Below, piece after piece: positions 52,416 through 61,222 of a stretch of 64,000 nt of DNA. Position 1 is the first letter of the stretch. Every line of letters starts with the position of its first letter. The translations under genes and the position numbers were made by a program. The notes beneath the pieces are model-generated. The model was not told the DNA's origin. It saw only the letters and a program-made list of their open reading frames with translations, and searched no databases. The DNA is from an uncultured Lachnospiraceae bacterium (GTDB lineage Bacteria; Bacillota; Clostridia; Lachnospirales; Lachnospiraceae), in contig CAKRIL010000003.1 in the NCBI GenBank assembly GCA_934343915.1, positions 37,068 to 101,067 of the forward strand, written 5' to 3'.

Positions 52416-54791
52416 TTATAAATCCCATTTCCAGTCTCTTACCTCAGGAAGGTCAACTCCGTACTCATGAATATACTGCTTATGCTCGACAAGCTTGTCG
52501 TTCATCTGCTGTACAAGGTACGAACCTCTGTTGCCAAGCTGCGGAAGGAAGCGTATTGCATTCTTTACAAGATTGAAACGGTCAATCTCATTCTGAACTC
52601 TCATATCGAATGGAGTTGTGATTGTACCCTCCTCCTGATAACCATATACATGAAGATTACGGTTATTTCTGCGGTATGTAAGCTCATGTATAAGTGTATG
52701 ATAGCCGTGGAATGCAAATATAATAGGCTTATCCTTGGTGAACAGTGCATCATATTCCGCATCTGTAAGACCATGAGGATGCTTGGTGCTTGGCTCAAGC
52801 TTCATAAGGTCTACTACGTTTACAACACGAATCTTAAGCTCAGGAAGAGCCTTTCTTAAGATTGTGACTGCTGCAAGAGTCTCAAGTGTAGGTGTATCAC
52901 CACAACAAGCCATAACAATGTCAGGCTCCTGTCCCTGGTCATTGCTTGCCCACTCCCAGATGCCGATACCCTGTGTACAGTGCTTAACAGCCTGCTCCAT
53001 AGTAAGCCACTGCTGTCTGGGATGCTTGGAGGTTACAAGCACGTTCACATAATCACGGCTTCTGATACAATGGTCGAAGCATGAAAGAAGACAGTTGGTA
53101 TCAGGCGGCAGATACAGACGTACAACGTCTGACTTCTTATTGGCAATATGGTCAAGGAAGCCCGGATCCTGATGTGTGAAGCCGTTGTGATCCTGCTGCC
53201 ATACATTCGATGAAAGTATAAGGTTAAGTGATGCAATGGACTGTCTCCAAGGAAGCTGGTTACATACCTTTAACCACTTTGCGTGCTGAGCACACATGGA
53301 ATCAACTACTCTTATGAATGCCTCATAGCTTGCGAAAAATCCATGACGGCCCGTGAGAAGATAGCCCTCAAGCCAGCCCTCGCACATATGCTCTGAAAGC
53401 ATTGAATCCATTACACGTCCGTCTGTCGCAAGGAACTCATCCGAATCAAGCTTCTCGTTATTCCAGTCACGGTTAGTAACCTCAAATACCTTTCCAAGAC
53501 GATTGGACATTGTCTCGTCCGGTCCGAATATACGGAAGTTCTTTGACTCCTCATTGAGCTTGAATATATCTCTTACGAAGCCTCCGAGCTCTATCATATC
53601 CTGTGCCTCAACAGCTCCCGGCTTAGGCACATCTATTCCATACTGTCTGAAATCAGGAAGTCTTAAATCCTTTAAAAGCTTACCGCCGTTAGCATGAGGG
53701 TTAGAACCTATTCTTCTGTCGCCGGTAGGTGCAAGAGCCTTAAGCTCAGGAATAAGTCTGCCGTTCTCATCAAAAAGCTCCTCAGGGTGATAGCTTAACA
53801 GCCAGTTCTTTAAAAGCTCAAGATGCTCAGGCTTCTCCATTGAGATAGGAACCTGATGAGCTCTGAAGGAGCCTTCAATCTGCTTGCCGTCAACCTCCTT
53901 AGGACCTGTCCAGCCCTTCGGTGTACGAAGAACAATCATAGGCCACTTATGTCTTGTTGTGTCTCCGTCCTCTCTTGCAGCCTTCTGAATAGCCTTAATC
54001 TCGTCCATACATGAATCGAGAGCCTCTGCCATCTTGCGATGCATTGTCATAGGGTCATCACCCTCAACAAAGTAAGGCTTCCAGCCACAGCCGTCAAAGA
54101 AATGCTCAAGCTCCTCATGTGATATGCGCGCAAGAACAGTAGGGTTGCTGATCTTGTATCCGTTAAGGTGAAGGATTGGAAGAACCGCACCATCATTCTT
54201 TGCATTTAAGAACTTGTTGCACTGCCATGATGTAGCAAGAGGTCCTGTCTCAGCCTCACCATCACCGACTATACATGCAACGACAAGGTCAGGATTATCA
54301 AATACGGCACCAAATGAATGTGCAAGTGAATATCCAAGCTCACCGCCCTCATTGATGGAACCCGGTGTCTCAGGAGCAACATGGCTTGAAATACCGCCTG
54401 GGAATGAAAACTGCTTGCACAGCTTCTTAAGTCCGTCCATATCCTGTCCGATATTAGGGTATACTTCGCTGTATGTTCCCTCAAGATATGTATTGGCAAC
54501 GAAGAAGTTGCCGCCATGACCCGGACCTGATATTAAAATCATATCCTGATCATACTTCTTTATAACACGATTTAAGTGTACATATACGAAATTCTGTCCC
54601 GGAACTGTTCCCCAGTGACCTACAATTTTCTTTTTAATGTGCTCCATAGTGAGCGGTTCACGAAGCAGCGGATTGTCAAGCAGATATAACTGTGCCGCAC
54701 CAAGATAATTGGCTGCACGCCAGTAAGCATCCATTTTCTTAAGATACTCATCTGTGAGAGGCTGCTTTTCAACAACATTCATTTCTGACAT
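52416..54791 (-). CDS. xfp: Xylulose-5-phosphate/fructose-6-phosphate phosphoketolase
   Basis: The 791-residue TPP enzyme splits xylulose 5-phosphate (and often fructose 6-phosphate) to acetyl phosphate plus a phosphosugar. It shows YWRAANYLGAAQLYLLDNPLL, HWGTVPGQNFVYVHLNR, GPGHGGNFFVANTYLEGTYS, the TPP motif VGDGEAETGPLATSWQ, HLNGYKISNPT and the C-terminal Xfp segment NRNLHVYGYQEEGTITTPFD. The ATG at 54791 follows GGAGAG; an upstream ATG at 54803 lacks a site. It provides a bypass to the aldolase, enolase and pyruvate kinase route also encoded here. Confidence 0.97.
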   Translation of the reverse strand: MSEMNVVEKQPLTDEYLKKMDAYWRAANYLGAAQLYLLDNPLLREPLTMEHIKKKIVGHWGTVPGQNFVYVHLNRVIKKYDQDMILISGPGHGGNFFVANTYLEGTYSEVYPNIGQDMDGLKKLCKQFSFPGGISSHVAPETPGSINEGGELGYSLAHSFGAVFDNPDLVVACIVGDGEAETGPLATSWQCNKFLNAKNDGAVLPILHLNGYKISNPTVLARISHEELEHFFDGCGWKPYFVEGDDPMTMHRKMAEALDSCMDEIKAIQKAAREDGDTTRHKWPMIVLRTPKGWTGPKEVDGKQIEGSFRAHQVPISMEKPEHLELLKNWLLSYHPEELFDENGRLIPELKALAPTGDRRIGSNPHANGGKLLKDLRLPDFRQYGIDVPKPGAVEAQDMIELGGFVRDIFKLNEESKNFRIFGPDETMSNRLGKVFEVTNRDWNNEKLDSDEFLATDGRVMDSMLSEHMCEGWLEGYLLTGRHGFFASYEAFIRVVDSMCAQHAKWLKVCNQLPWRQSIASLNLILSSNVWQQDHNGFTHQDPGFLDHIANKKSDVVRLYLPPDTNCLLSCFDHCIRSRDYVNVLVTSKHPRQQWLTMEQAVKHCTQGIGIWEWASNDQGQEPDIVMACCGDTPTLETLAAVTILRKALPELKIRVVNVVDLMKLEPSTKHPHGLTDAEYDALFTKDKPIIFAFHGYHTLIHELTYRRNNRNLHVYGYQEEGTITTPFDMRVQNEIDRFNLVKNAIRFLPQLGNRGSYLVQQMNDKLVEHKQYIHEYGVDLPEVRDWKWDL

Positions 54792-54862
54792 ATTTCTCTC
54801 CATTCAGCAGGTCGCACCTGCATATATCTTATTATCTGAAATATACTCTCAGACATTGTTAT

Positions 54863-54891
54863 ATTTTAGACAATCTTACTTAAAATCACAA
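54863..54891 (-). promoter_or_regulatory. Probable promoter of xfp
   Basis: On the minus strand TTGTGA (54886-54891) and TAAAAT (54863-54868) are 17 bases apart, about 70 bases before the start codon. Confidence 0.55.
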
Positions 54892-54964
54892 TTTCCCATA
54901 ACAATAAAAAATTATTAAAGTTACCTGAAGCGACCTGAAAGCCATCAACTATTGCTCCACTTTT

Positions 54965-54996
54965 TATGTAATAGGAACGAAGTTTCCTATTACATA
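54965..54996. repeat. Short hairpin repeat, copy 2
   Basis: TATGTAATAGGAA and its complement form a perfect 13-bp stem around CGAAGT. The core is identical to the hairpin at 47987-48010. It lies between the eno terminator and the xfp promoter. Confidence 0.78.
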
Positions 54997-55031
54997 AAAA
55001 AAGATGCATAACCTTTCACAGCCATGCATCT
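54995..55031 (-). terminator. Intrinsic terminator of eno
   Basis: On the minus strand AGATGCAT (55024-55031) pairs with ATGCATCT (55002-55009), followed by seven T residues. It is about 70 bases after the eno stop. Confidence 0.8.
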
Positions 55032-55098
55032 CCTATTTACATAACTTTATTCTTATATCCTTAACGAATATATTCAACACAATAAGCTTATCAGCCTG

Positions 55099-56397
55099 TT
55101 ATTTCACATTGAATGCCTTGATTCCCGGATATACAGCCGCACTTCCGAGCTCCTCCTCAATTCTGAGAAGCTGATTGTACTTGGCTACACGCTCCGAACG
55201 GCTCGGCGCACCTGTCTTAATCTGGCAGGTATTGAGTGCAACCGCAAGGTCTGCAATCGTTGTGTCAGCTGTCTCGCCTGAACGATGTGATGAAACAGCT
55301 GTGTAACCTGCCTTGTGTGCCATCTTGATAGCCTCAAGTGTCTCCGATACGGAACCAATCTGGTTAAGCTTTATAAGAATGGCATTTCCTGCTCCAAGCT
55401 CGATTCCCTTGGAAAGTCTCTCTGTGTTCGTTACAAAGAGGTCATCACCTACAAGCTGTACCTTATCTCCGAGTCTCTTGGTAAGCTGCTGCCAGCCTTC
55501 CCAATCCTCCTCGTCAAGTCCGTCCTCGATGGATATGATAGGATACTTCTCGCAGAGCTTGGCCCAGTGCTCGATAAGCTCCTGTGATGTGTACTCGGTT
55601 CCTGCCTTCGGAAGCTTGTAACAGCCCTTGCCCTTCTCGCTCTTCCACTCTGAGGATGCTGCATCCATTGCAATTCTGAAATCTCTGCCCGGCTCATAGC
55701 CAGCCTTCTTCACAGCCTCAAGAATGGTCTCAATAGCCTCCTCATCGGACTTAAGTGCAGGTGCAAAGCCGCCCTCGTCACCAACTGATGTTGCAAGTCC
55801 ACGCTCCTTAAGTATGGAAGCAAGTGCATGGAATACCTCTGCACACCATCTTAAGCACTCCTTGAAGGAAGGTGCTCCGACAGGCATTATCATGAACTCC
55901 TGTACGTCGAGTCCTGATGAAAGTGCATGACAGCCTCCATTTAAAATATTCATCATAGGAACAGGAAGTCTGTTGCCCGATATTCCTCCGAGGAAACGAT
56001 ACAATGGAATGTCAAGCGATATTGATGCAGCTCTTGCTGCCGCAATCGAAACCGCGAGAATCGCATTCGCTCCGAGCTTCGACTTGTCCTTAGTTCCGTC
56101 TGCCTCTATCATGGCACGGTCCACCGCATATATATCTGATGCGTCAAGTCCCTTTACCGCATCATTAATAACTGTATTAATATTCTCAACTGCCTTCAAC
56201 ACACCTTTTCCAAGGTATCTTGACTTGTCTCCATCTCTCAGCTCAAGTGCCTCAAATTCTCCTGTTGATGCGCCGCTCGGTGCGGTTCCTCTTCCAACAG
56301 TTCCGTCAGCAAGATATACCTCGGCTTCAACCGTAGGATTGCCTCTTGAATCCAATATTTCCCTTCCGATAACCTTCTCAATTTCAAGATAATTCAT
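55099..56397 (-). CDS. eno: Enolase
   Basis: The 432-residue glycolytic enzyme dehydrates 2-phosphoglycerate. It begins MNYLEIEKVIGREILDSRGNPTVEAEV and contains GAPSGASTGEFEALELRD-type loops (GTAPSGASTGEFEALELRDG). VPMMNILNGGCHALSSGLDVQEFMIMP, SIEDGLDEEDWEGW, the catalytic Lys segment LIKLNQIGSVSETL and SHRSGETADTTIADLAV follow. His in the ALSSG segment replaces the common Asn-His-Ala-Asp order (GGCHALSSG rather than GGxHADN), a family variant. AGGAGG and a near-consensus promoter lie upstream. Confidence 0.96.
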   Translation of the reverse strand: MNYLEIEKVIGREILDSRGNPTVEAEVYLADGTVGRGTAPSGASTGEFEALELRDGDKSRYLGKGVLKAVENINTVINDAVKGLDASDIYAVDRAMIEADGTKDKSKLGANAILAVSIAAARAASISLDIPLYRFLGGISGNRLPVPMMNILNGGCHALSSGLDVQEFMIMPVGAPSFKECLRWCAEVFHALASILKERGLATSVGDEGGFAPALKSDEEAIETILEAVKKAGYEPGRDFRIAMDAASSEWKSEKGKGCYKLPKAGTEYTSQELIEHWAKLCEKYPIISIEDGLDEEDWEGWQQLTKRLGDKVQLVGDDLFVTNTERLSKGIELGAGNAILIKLNQIGSVSETLEAIKMAHKAGYTAVSSHRSGETADTTIADLAVALNTCQIKTGAPSRSERVAKYNQLLRIEEELGSAAVYPGIKAFNVK

Positions 56398-56504
56398 AGA
56401 CCTTACGCCTCCTGTTAAAGTTACCTCTTCGGAAGGGCCAGACATTCCCTTCCGAAAGAAGCTTTACATGATTATTCACAAGTTAGTATTATCTAACCAA
56501 AGTT

Positions 56505-56533
56505 ATAGTATACTATCTCGCCGTAATTGTCAA
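56505..56533 (-). promoter_or_regulatory. Promoter of eno
   Basis: On the minus strand TTGACA (56528-56533) and TACTAT (56505-56510) are 17 bases apart. The -35 starts only four bases after the stop of the adjacent histidine-kinase remnant. Confidence 0.8.
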
Positions 56534-56536
56534 GAA

Positions 56537-57000
56537 TTATCCGAGCCATTTTTTCAAAATCCCGGTGAGCTTGTCGAACTCCAGCGGTTTCGCTATATGT
56601 TCATAAAAATAATTCCATAGTATCCCGGTTCACCTGAAGCGAACTTATCGACCGCAGCCTTTCCGTTGTCGGCTGTCTCCACATTGGCACCTGTTATTCC
56701 AATTAATTCCGACGCAACCTCGGCATTTCTCTCATTGTCCTCAACGAGAAGAACATTTTTTCCGCTATATAGTCCCTTATTCCTCTCATACAGGTTATTA
56801 TTGCCTGTTTTCCTATCATTGATACGTTTTTCTTCATAACTGCCCTCTGCAAGCTTAAGAAAAATCGTAACCGTAAATTTTGAGCCCTTATTTACCTCAC
56901 TCTCAACCTGAATTGTTCCGTTCATCATGACAACAATGCTCTTAGATATTGACAGTCCGAGTCCCGCAGTCTCTGCACTCCCTTGTTTCCCTCTCATCAT
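56537..57000 (-). pseudogene. Remnant of a hybrid histidine kinase (ATPase end plus damaged receiver)
   Basis: The frame opens inside a histidine-kinase ATPase domain (TAGLGLSISKSIVVMMNGTI, VNKGSKFTVTIFL) directly at the truA stop. It continues into a receiver domain (KNVLLVEDNERNAEVASELI, ETADNGKAAVDKF). At about 56593 the frame ends, and the receiver's C-terminal end (EHIAKPLEFDKLTGILKKWL, then stop at 56537) continues in another frame. The phospho-acceptor Asp region and about 40 residues of the receiver are missing, and so are the sensor and His-kinase core. It is a two-sided decay product. Confidence 0.88.
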
Positions 57001-57731
57001 TCATAGTCAATCACCTTAAGCGTAAGTCCCTTAGCCGGAGCTGTAGGTCCCGCAAGCTTTCTCTCCCCTTTTTTGATAATCTCCGCCACATATTCAGGCT
57101 CCATCTGTCCCCTTCCGACCTGAAGCAGTGTCCCGGCTATTATTCTTACCATGTTATACAAAAATCCATTGCCCCGTATCGTCATCGTTATCACATCATC
57201 AACACGCTGTAAATCAACGGAATACACCGTCCTCACGGTATCCTTAACCTGACTTCCCGCAGCCATAAAGCATGCAAAATCATGTGTCCCCACAATCCTG
57301 TCAGCCGCCTGACGCATCCTGTCCATATCAAGCTCTCCCCTGTAAAAATATGTATTGCGTCTTCTGTTAGGATCAGGCAGGAATGTGTTCAATATACGAT
57401 ACTGATAGGTCTTCCGGCAGTCGCAGTGTCTCGGATGAAAATCCGCTGCCACAGCCTTTGACTCAACTACGACAATATCCTCCGGAAGCATATTGTTCAG
57501 GGCATATTTTATCTTATCAGCAGGTATTGTTGTATCGCAGTCAAATACAGCCACATTCCCCTCGGCATGAACTCCCGCGTCGGTACGGCTTGCACCTATA
57601 AGCGGAACATCCGTCCCCATAAGCTTGTCGAGGGCGCTCTTAAGAGTGCCCTCAACCGTTCTTTGCCCGGGCTGTGTCTGCCAGCCGCAATATTCTGTTC
57701 CGTCATAAGCCACACGAAGCATATAACGCAT
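56997..57731 (-). CDS. truA: tRNA pseudouridine(38-40) synthase
   Basis: The 244-residue enzyme modifies the anticodon arm of many tRNAs. It has MLRVAYDGTEYCGWQTQPGQ, the catalytic Asp segment GASRTDAGVHAEGNVAVFD and HDFACFMAAGSQVKDTVRT. The C-terminal GNGFLYNMVRIIAGTLLQVG is present. GGGAGG precedes the ATG. It is downstream of ecfT in the conserved rplQ-ecfA1-ecfA2-ecfT-truA order, with a 171-base gap that shows no gene. Confidence 0.96.
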   Translation of the reverse strand: MRYMLRVAYDGTEYCGWQTQPGQRTVEGTLKSALDKLMGTDVPLIGASRTDAGVHAEGNVAVFDCDTTIPADKIKYALNNMLPEDIVVVESKAVAADFHPRHCDCRKTYQYRILNTFLPDPNRRRNTYFYRGELDMDRMRQAADRIVGTHDFACFMAAGSQVKDTVRTVYSVDLQRVDDVITMTIRGNGFLYNMVRIIAGTLLQVGRGQMEPEYVAEIIKKGERKLAGPTAPAKGLTLKVIDYE

Positions 57732-57902
57732 ATATTTTCCTCCCGAATTCCATGCAGACAGGCATAATACTTATTGTTCGACTCAAGAATGTGCCCCGTC
57801 CGTCTCCTTATCAAGCTCAATTTCCGAGCGAAAGCAGCCTGCATGTGCAGTCCGCACAGCGCTCCGATTATTTTTTTGCTTATATTTTACCACATTTATC
57901 CC

Positions 57903-58706
57903 TTAAGCAAAATATACTTTCAAAATAATCATGATTGCAAGATATGCAAAAATCACAATATAAGCTATGCCGTCCGCCTTGGTATACTTAAGAGGCTTCA
58001 TCTTGGTACGGCCCTCGCCTCCTCTGTAACACTTCGCCTCCATTGCAGTTGCAAGGTCATAGGCACGTCTTATTGCCGATATGAACAATGGCACAAGAAG
58101 AGGCACCATGGCCTTAGCCTTCTTTATAATACCGCCTGTCTCAAAATCAGCTCCTCTTGCCTGCTGTGCCTTCATAATCTTATCTGTCTCGTCTATAAGT
58201 ATCGGAATAAATCTCAGCGCAATCGACATCATCATGGAAATCTCATGTACCGGAATTCTTATTACCTTAAGGAATCCAAGGCTCTTCTCCAGTCCGTCCG
58301 TGAGGTCGTTAGGCGTGGTCGTGAGCGTCATGAGTGAGGAGCCCATTATAAGAAATACAAGTCTCACCGCCATGGCTGCTGCGATATATATTCCCTCTTT
58401 TGTTACCTTTATCTTCCAAATACGAAATATTACTTCGCCGTCTGTCAGAAAGATGTTGAATATCACGCTGAACAGAAGCAGCATGAATACCGCCTTAAGC
58501 CCCCTGAGAATGAACTTCACCGGAACCTTGGAGATTCTTATGCACACAATCAAAAATACTCCTGCCGCCGCATATAGAAGCATATGCTGTCCCAAAAACA
58601 ACGAAATAATATATATAAGTGTCCAAAACAGCTTAACTCTCGGGTCAAGCTTATGAATTGCTGAATTGGACGGATAATACTGTCCTATTGTAATGTCTCT
58701 TAACAT
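57903..58706 (-). CDS. ecfT: ECF transporter transmembrane subunit EcfT
   Basis: The 267-residue membrane protein begins MLRDITIGQYYPSNSAIHKLDPRVKLFWTL, a strong EcfT opening. It has five to six helices and the coupling-helix Ala-Arg-Gly motif in KAQQARGADFETGG, which touches the ATPases. It joins EcfA1 and EcfA2 and docks exchangeable S subunits for vitamins and other micronutrients. GGGAGG precedes the ATG at 58706, 19 bases after ecfA2. No S-subunit gene is in the window. Confidence 0.95.
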   Translation of the reverse strand: MLRDITIGQYYPSNSAIHKLDPRVKLFWTLIYIISLFLGQHMLLYAAAGVFLIVCIRISKVPVKFILRGLKAVFMLLLFSVIFNIFLTDGEVIFRIWKIKVTKEGIYIAAAMAVRLVFLIMGSSLMTLTTTPNDLTDGLEKSLGFLKVIRIPVHEISMMMSIALRFIPILIDETDKIMKAQQARGADFETGGIIKKAKAMVPLLVPLFISAIRRAYDLATAMEAKCYRGGEGRTKMKPLKYTKADGIAYIVIFAYLAIMIILKVYFA

Positions 58707-58725
58707 TGCAAACCTCCCGGGCTCG

Positions 58726-59574
58726 TCATCTTCCAAGTGCTTTTCTTACGGTAGCAACCGCTTCTTCCATGGTGATTGCATCCGTATCTACATCAAAGCC
58801 GTTCTTCTTCAAATCATTGAGAATGTATGTAAGCTGCGGTGCTGCAAGCCCTATCTCCTCAAGCTCCCTGTAATGTCTGAACACCTTGTCAGGTGCGTCA
58901 TCATACATAACCTTTCCATGATTGAGCACAATCAGTCTGCCGACATACTTTGCGACATCCTCCATGCTGTGAGATACGAGTATAACCGTCATATTAGTCT
59001 CCTCATGAAGCTTCTTAATCTGGTCAAGTATCTCATCACGTCCCTTAGGGTCAAGTCCTGCCGTAGGCTCATCAAGTATGAGCACCTCAGGCTTCATCGC
59101 AAGCACACCCGCAATAGCCGCTCTTCTCTTCTGTCCTCCCGACAGCTCAAATGGCGAATTATAAAACAGCTCCTTAGGAAAACCCACCATCTCAAGCGCC
59201 TCAAACGCCCTCAGCCCGGCTTCCTTTTTGCTTAAGCCAAGGTTCTTAGGTCCGAAGCAGACATCTGTGAACACATCATTCTCGAACAGCTGATGCTCAG
59301 GATACTGAAACACAAGTCCAACCTTGCTTCTCAAGTTCTTCATCACAAAATCCTTGTCATATATATCCTGTCCGTCATAATATATCTTTCCGCTTGTCGC
59401 CTTCAAAAGACCATTAAGATGCTGTGTGAGCGTGGACTTGCCCGAACCTGTATGTCCGATAAGTCCTATGAATTCACCTCTGTTTATTGTAAGACTGACA
59501 TCATCAAGTGCTTTCATCTCAAAGCCGCTGCCTATACTATATACATAATTGACTTTATCCAAAATAATTAACAT
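58726..59574 (-). CDS. ecfA2: ECF transporter ATPase EcfA2
   Basis: The 282-residue ATPase has Walker A GHTGSGKSTLTQ, the Q-loop VFQYPEHQLFENDVFTDVCFGP typical of EcfA2, signature ELSGGQKRRAAIAGV, Walker B VLILDEPTAGLD and LVSHSMED. It pairs with EcfA1 to power EcfT. GAGG lies before the ATG. It lies 35 bases downstream of ecfA1. Confidence 0.95.
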   Translation of the reverse strand: MLIILDKVNYVYSIGSGFEMKALDDVSLTINRGEFIGLIGHTGSGKSTLTQHLNGLLKATSGKIYYDGQDIYDKDFVMKNLRSKVGLVFQYPEHQLFENDVFTDVCFGPKNLGLSKKEAGLRAFEALEMVGFPKELFYNSPFELSGGQKRRAAIAGVLAMKPEVLILDEPTAGLDPKGRDEILDQIKKLHEETNMTVILVSHSMEDVAKYVGRLIVLNHGKVMYDDAPDKVFRHYRELEEIGLAAPQLTYILNDLKKNGFDVDTDAITMEEAVATVRKALGR

Positions 59575-59609
59575 GAATTACCTCTTTTTAAGTTCCTTTA
59601 TAATCTGCC

Positions 59610-60479
59610 TCAACGCTGCACGGCTGAATTCTTTATTCGCAGTAGCTCCTGTGTGAGTTCAGGTATCGTCAGGATTCCTCTCTTAATCGGGATTCCCGAC
59701 TTCTCCAGCTCGAATGCCAGCTCCGTAGTATGCGGTACATCAAGCCTCAGCGCCTTAAGGTGTTCAACCTTAGAAAATACCTCCCTCGGCATTCCTTCAA
59801 GAACCACCTTGCCCTCATCCATAACAAACACCTTGTCCGCACCGATTACTTCATCCATATAATGTGTGATAAGTATAACCGTCACACGCTCCTCCTTATT
59901 GAGCTTCGTTATGGTGGCAATTACCTCCTTACGTCCGTTCGGGTCAAGCATGGCTGTCGGCTCGTCTAGCACTATGCACTTCGGCTTCATTGCAAGAATA
60001 CCCGCAATCGCCACTCTCTGCTTCTGTCCGCCCGAAAGCTTATTAGGCGAGTGATGTCTGTACTCTGTCATGCCTACTGCGGCAAGTGAAGCGTCAACAC
60101 GTTCCCATATCTCTTTCGTCGGCACACCAAGGTTCTCCGGCCCGAATCCCACATCCTCCTCAACTATCGTTCCGATAATCTGATTATCAGGATTCTGAAA
60201 AACCATACCTGCCGTCTGTCTTATATCCCACAGCTTATCCGCATCCTTCGTGTCCATTCCGTCCACCCATATACTGCCCTCTGTCGGCGACAAAAGCGCA
60301 TTAATATGCTTAGCGAATGTTGACTTGCCCGAGCCGTTATGCCCCAGTATCGCAATAAACTGTCCCTGCTCTATATCAAGAGAAACGTGATCAACCGCAG
60401 TCTTCACGTTCTCAACATTATCTTCTTCATCTCTTATTATATATTCAAATGTAAGGTCTTTCGCCTGTACAATTCCCAT
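59610..60479 (-). CDS. ecfA1: ECF transporter ATPase EcfA1
   Basis: The 289-residue ATPase has Walker A GHNGSGKSTFAKH, Q-loop VFQNPDNQIIGTIVEEDVGFGPEN diagnostic of EcfA1, signature KLSGGQKQRVAIAGI, Walker B CIVLDEPTAMLDP and LITHYMDE. It starts the ecfA1-A2-T set, separated from rplQ by an intrinsic terminator. AGAGGA precedes the ATG. Confidence 0.95.
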   Translation of the reverse strand: MGIVQAKDLTFEYIIRDEEDNVENVKTAVDHVSLDIEQGQFIAILGHNGSGKSTFAKHINALLSPTEGSIWVDGMDTKDADKLWDIRQTAGMVFQNPDNQIIGTIVEEDVGFGPENLGVPTKEIWERVDASLAAVGMTEYRHHSPNKLSGGQKQRVAIAGILAMKPKCIVLDEPTAMLDPNGRKEVIATITKLNKEERVTVILITHYMDEVIGADKVFVMDEGKVVLEGMPREVFSKVEHLKALRLDVPHTTELAFELEKSGIPIKRGILTIPELTQELLRIKNSAVQR

Positions 60480-60497
60480 GTTAGTCCTCTTTCATTT

Positions 60498-60531
60498 AGA
60501 AAAAGCGAATGCTGCACAGCAACATTCGCTT
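60498..60531 (-). terminator. Intrinsic terminator after rplQ
   Basis: On the minus strand AAGCGAATGTTGC pairs with GCAGCATTCGCTT around TGT (one mismatched position), followed by TTTTT. It separates the alpha operon from ecfA1, so ecf expression needs read-through or its own promoter. Confidence 0.85.
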
Positions 60532-60550
60532 CCTGTTAATCAAATACCAA

Positions 60551-61087
60551 TTACACTAACTCGATTACTACTTCCATAGCAGCATCACCCTTACGAGGTC
60601 CTATCTTTACGATTCTTGTGTAACCACCGTTACGGGACTCATACTTAGGAGCGATTTCGTCAAATAACTTTGCAACTAAATCAACTTCCTTAGTATTCTT
60701 CTTTCTTCCGGCAGCCTCAGCAGGAACCTCTGTTACAGAGTAGAGAACCTTGTTCATCTGCTTTCTGGCATGAAGTCTTGAAGGCATATCCTTCTTAATC
60801 TTCTTCTCAACCGTATCATATACAGTCTTCTTCTTGCCATCTACAACTTCCTTAACTCTCTTGCCTTCGCTGTCCTTACGAGCAACCTTAGCCTGAACTG
60901 TTACTTCCTCGAAGTTATCCTTCTCCTTTACAGCCATAGCGATAAGTCCCTCTGCAACCTTGCGGATTTCCTTAGCCTTAGCCTCTGTTGTAACAATCTT
61001 ACCGTTGTATAAAAGAGCTGTAACCTGATTTCTGATTAAAGCCTTTCTCTGACTTGATGTTCTTCCAAGTTTTCTATACTTTGCCAT
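60551..61087 (-). CDS. rplQ: 50S ribosomal protein L17 (long form)
   Basis: The 178-residue protein starts MAKYRKLGRTSSQRKALIRNQVTAL, typical for L17, and contains TTEAKAKEIRKVAEGLI. It ends GGYTRIVKIGPRKGDAAMEVVIEL. L17 is usually about 120-130 residues; the extra 50 or so lie in a Lys/Glu-rich insertion (EVTVQAKVARKDSEGKRVKE, VDGKKKTVYDTVEKKIKKD) mid-protein. The ATG at 61087 follows GAGAGG. It is last in the alpha operon. Confidence 0.96.
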   Translation of the reverse strand: MAKYRKLGRTSSQRKALIRNQVTALLYNGKIVTTEAKAKEIRKVAEGLIAMAVKEKDNFEEVTVQAKVARKDSEGKRVKEVVDGKKKTVYDTVEKKIKKDMPSRLHARKQMNKVLYSVTEVPAEAAGRKKNTKEVDLVAKLFDEIAPKYESRNGGYTRIVKIGPRKGDAAMEVVIELV

Positions 61088-61222
61088 TTTAATTTTCCTC
61101 TCTTTCATGGTGCATCCGGCCACGCACTTTGGACTTACTTACCGAATGTAATTTAGTTCCACATAGAGAAAATTATTAGCGTACACTTTGGATTTACCGC
61201 TAATAATTATCTGTCATATGTT

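Noticed and set aside
57596..57844. Minus-strand open frame between ecfT and truA
   Set aside because: It overlaps the truA start in another frame, lacks a good ribosome site and resembles no family.
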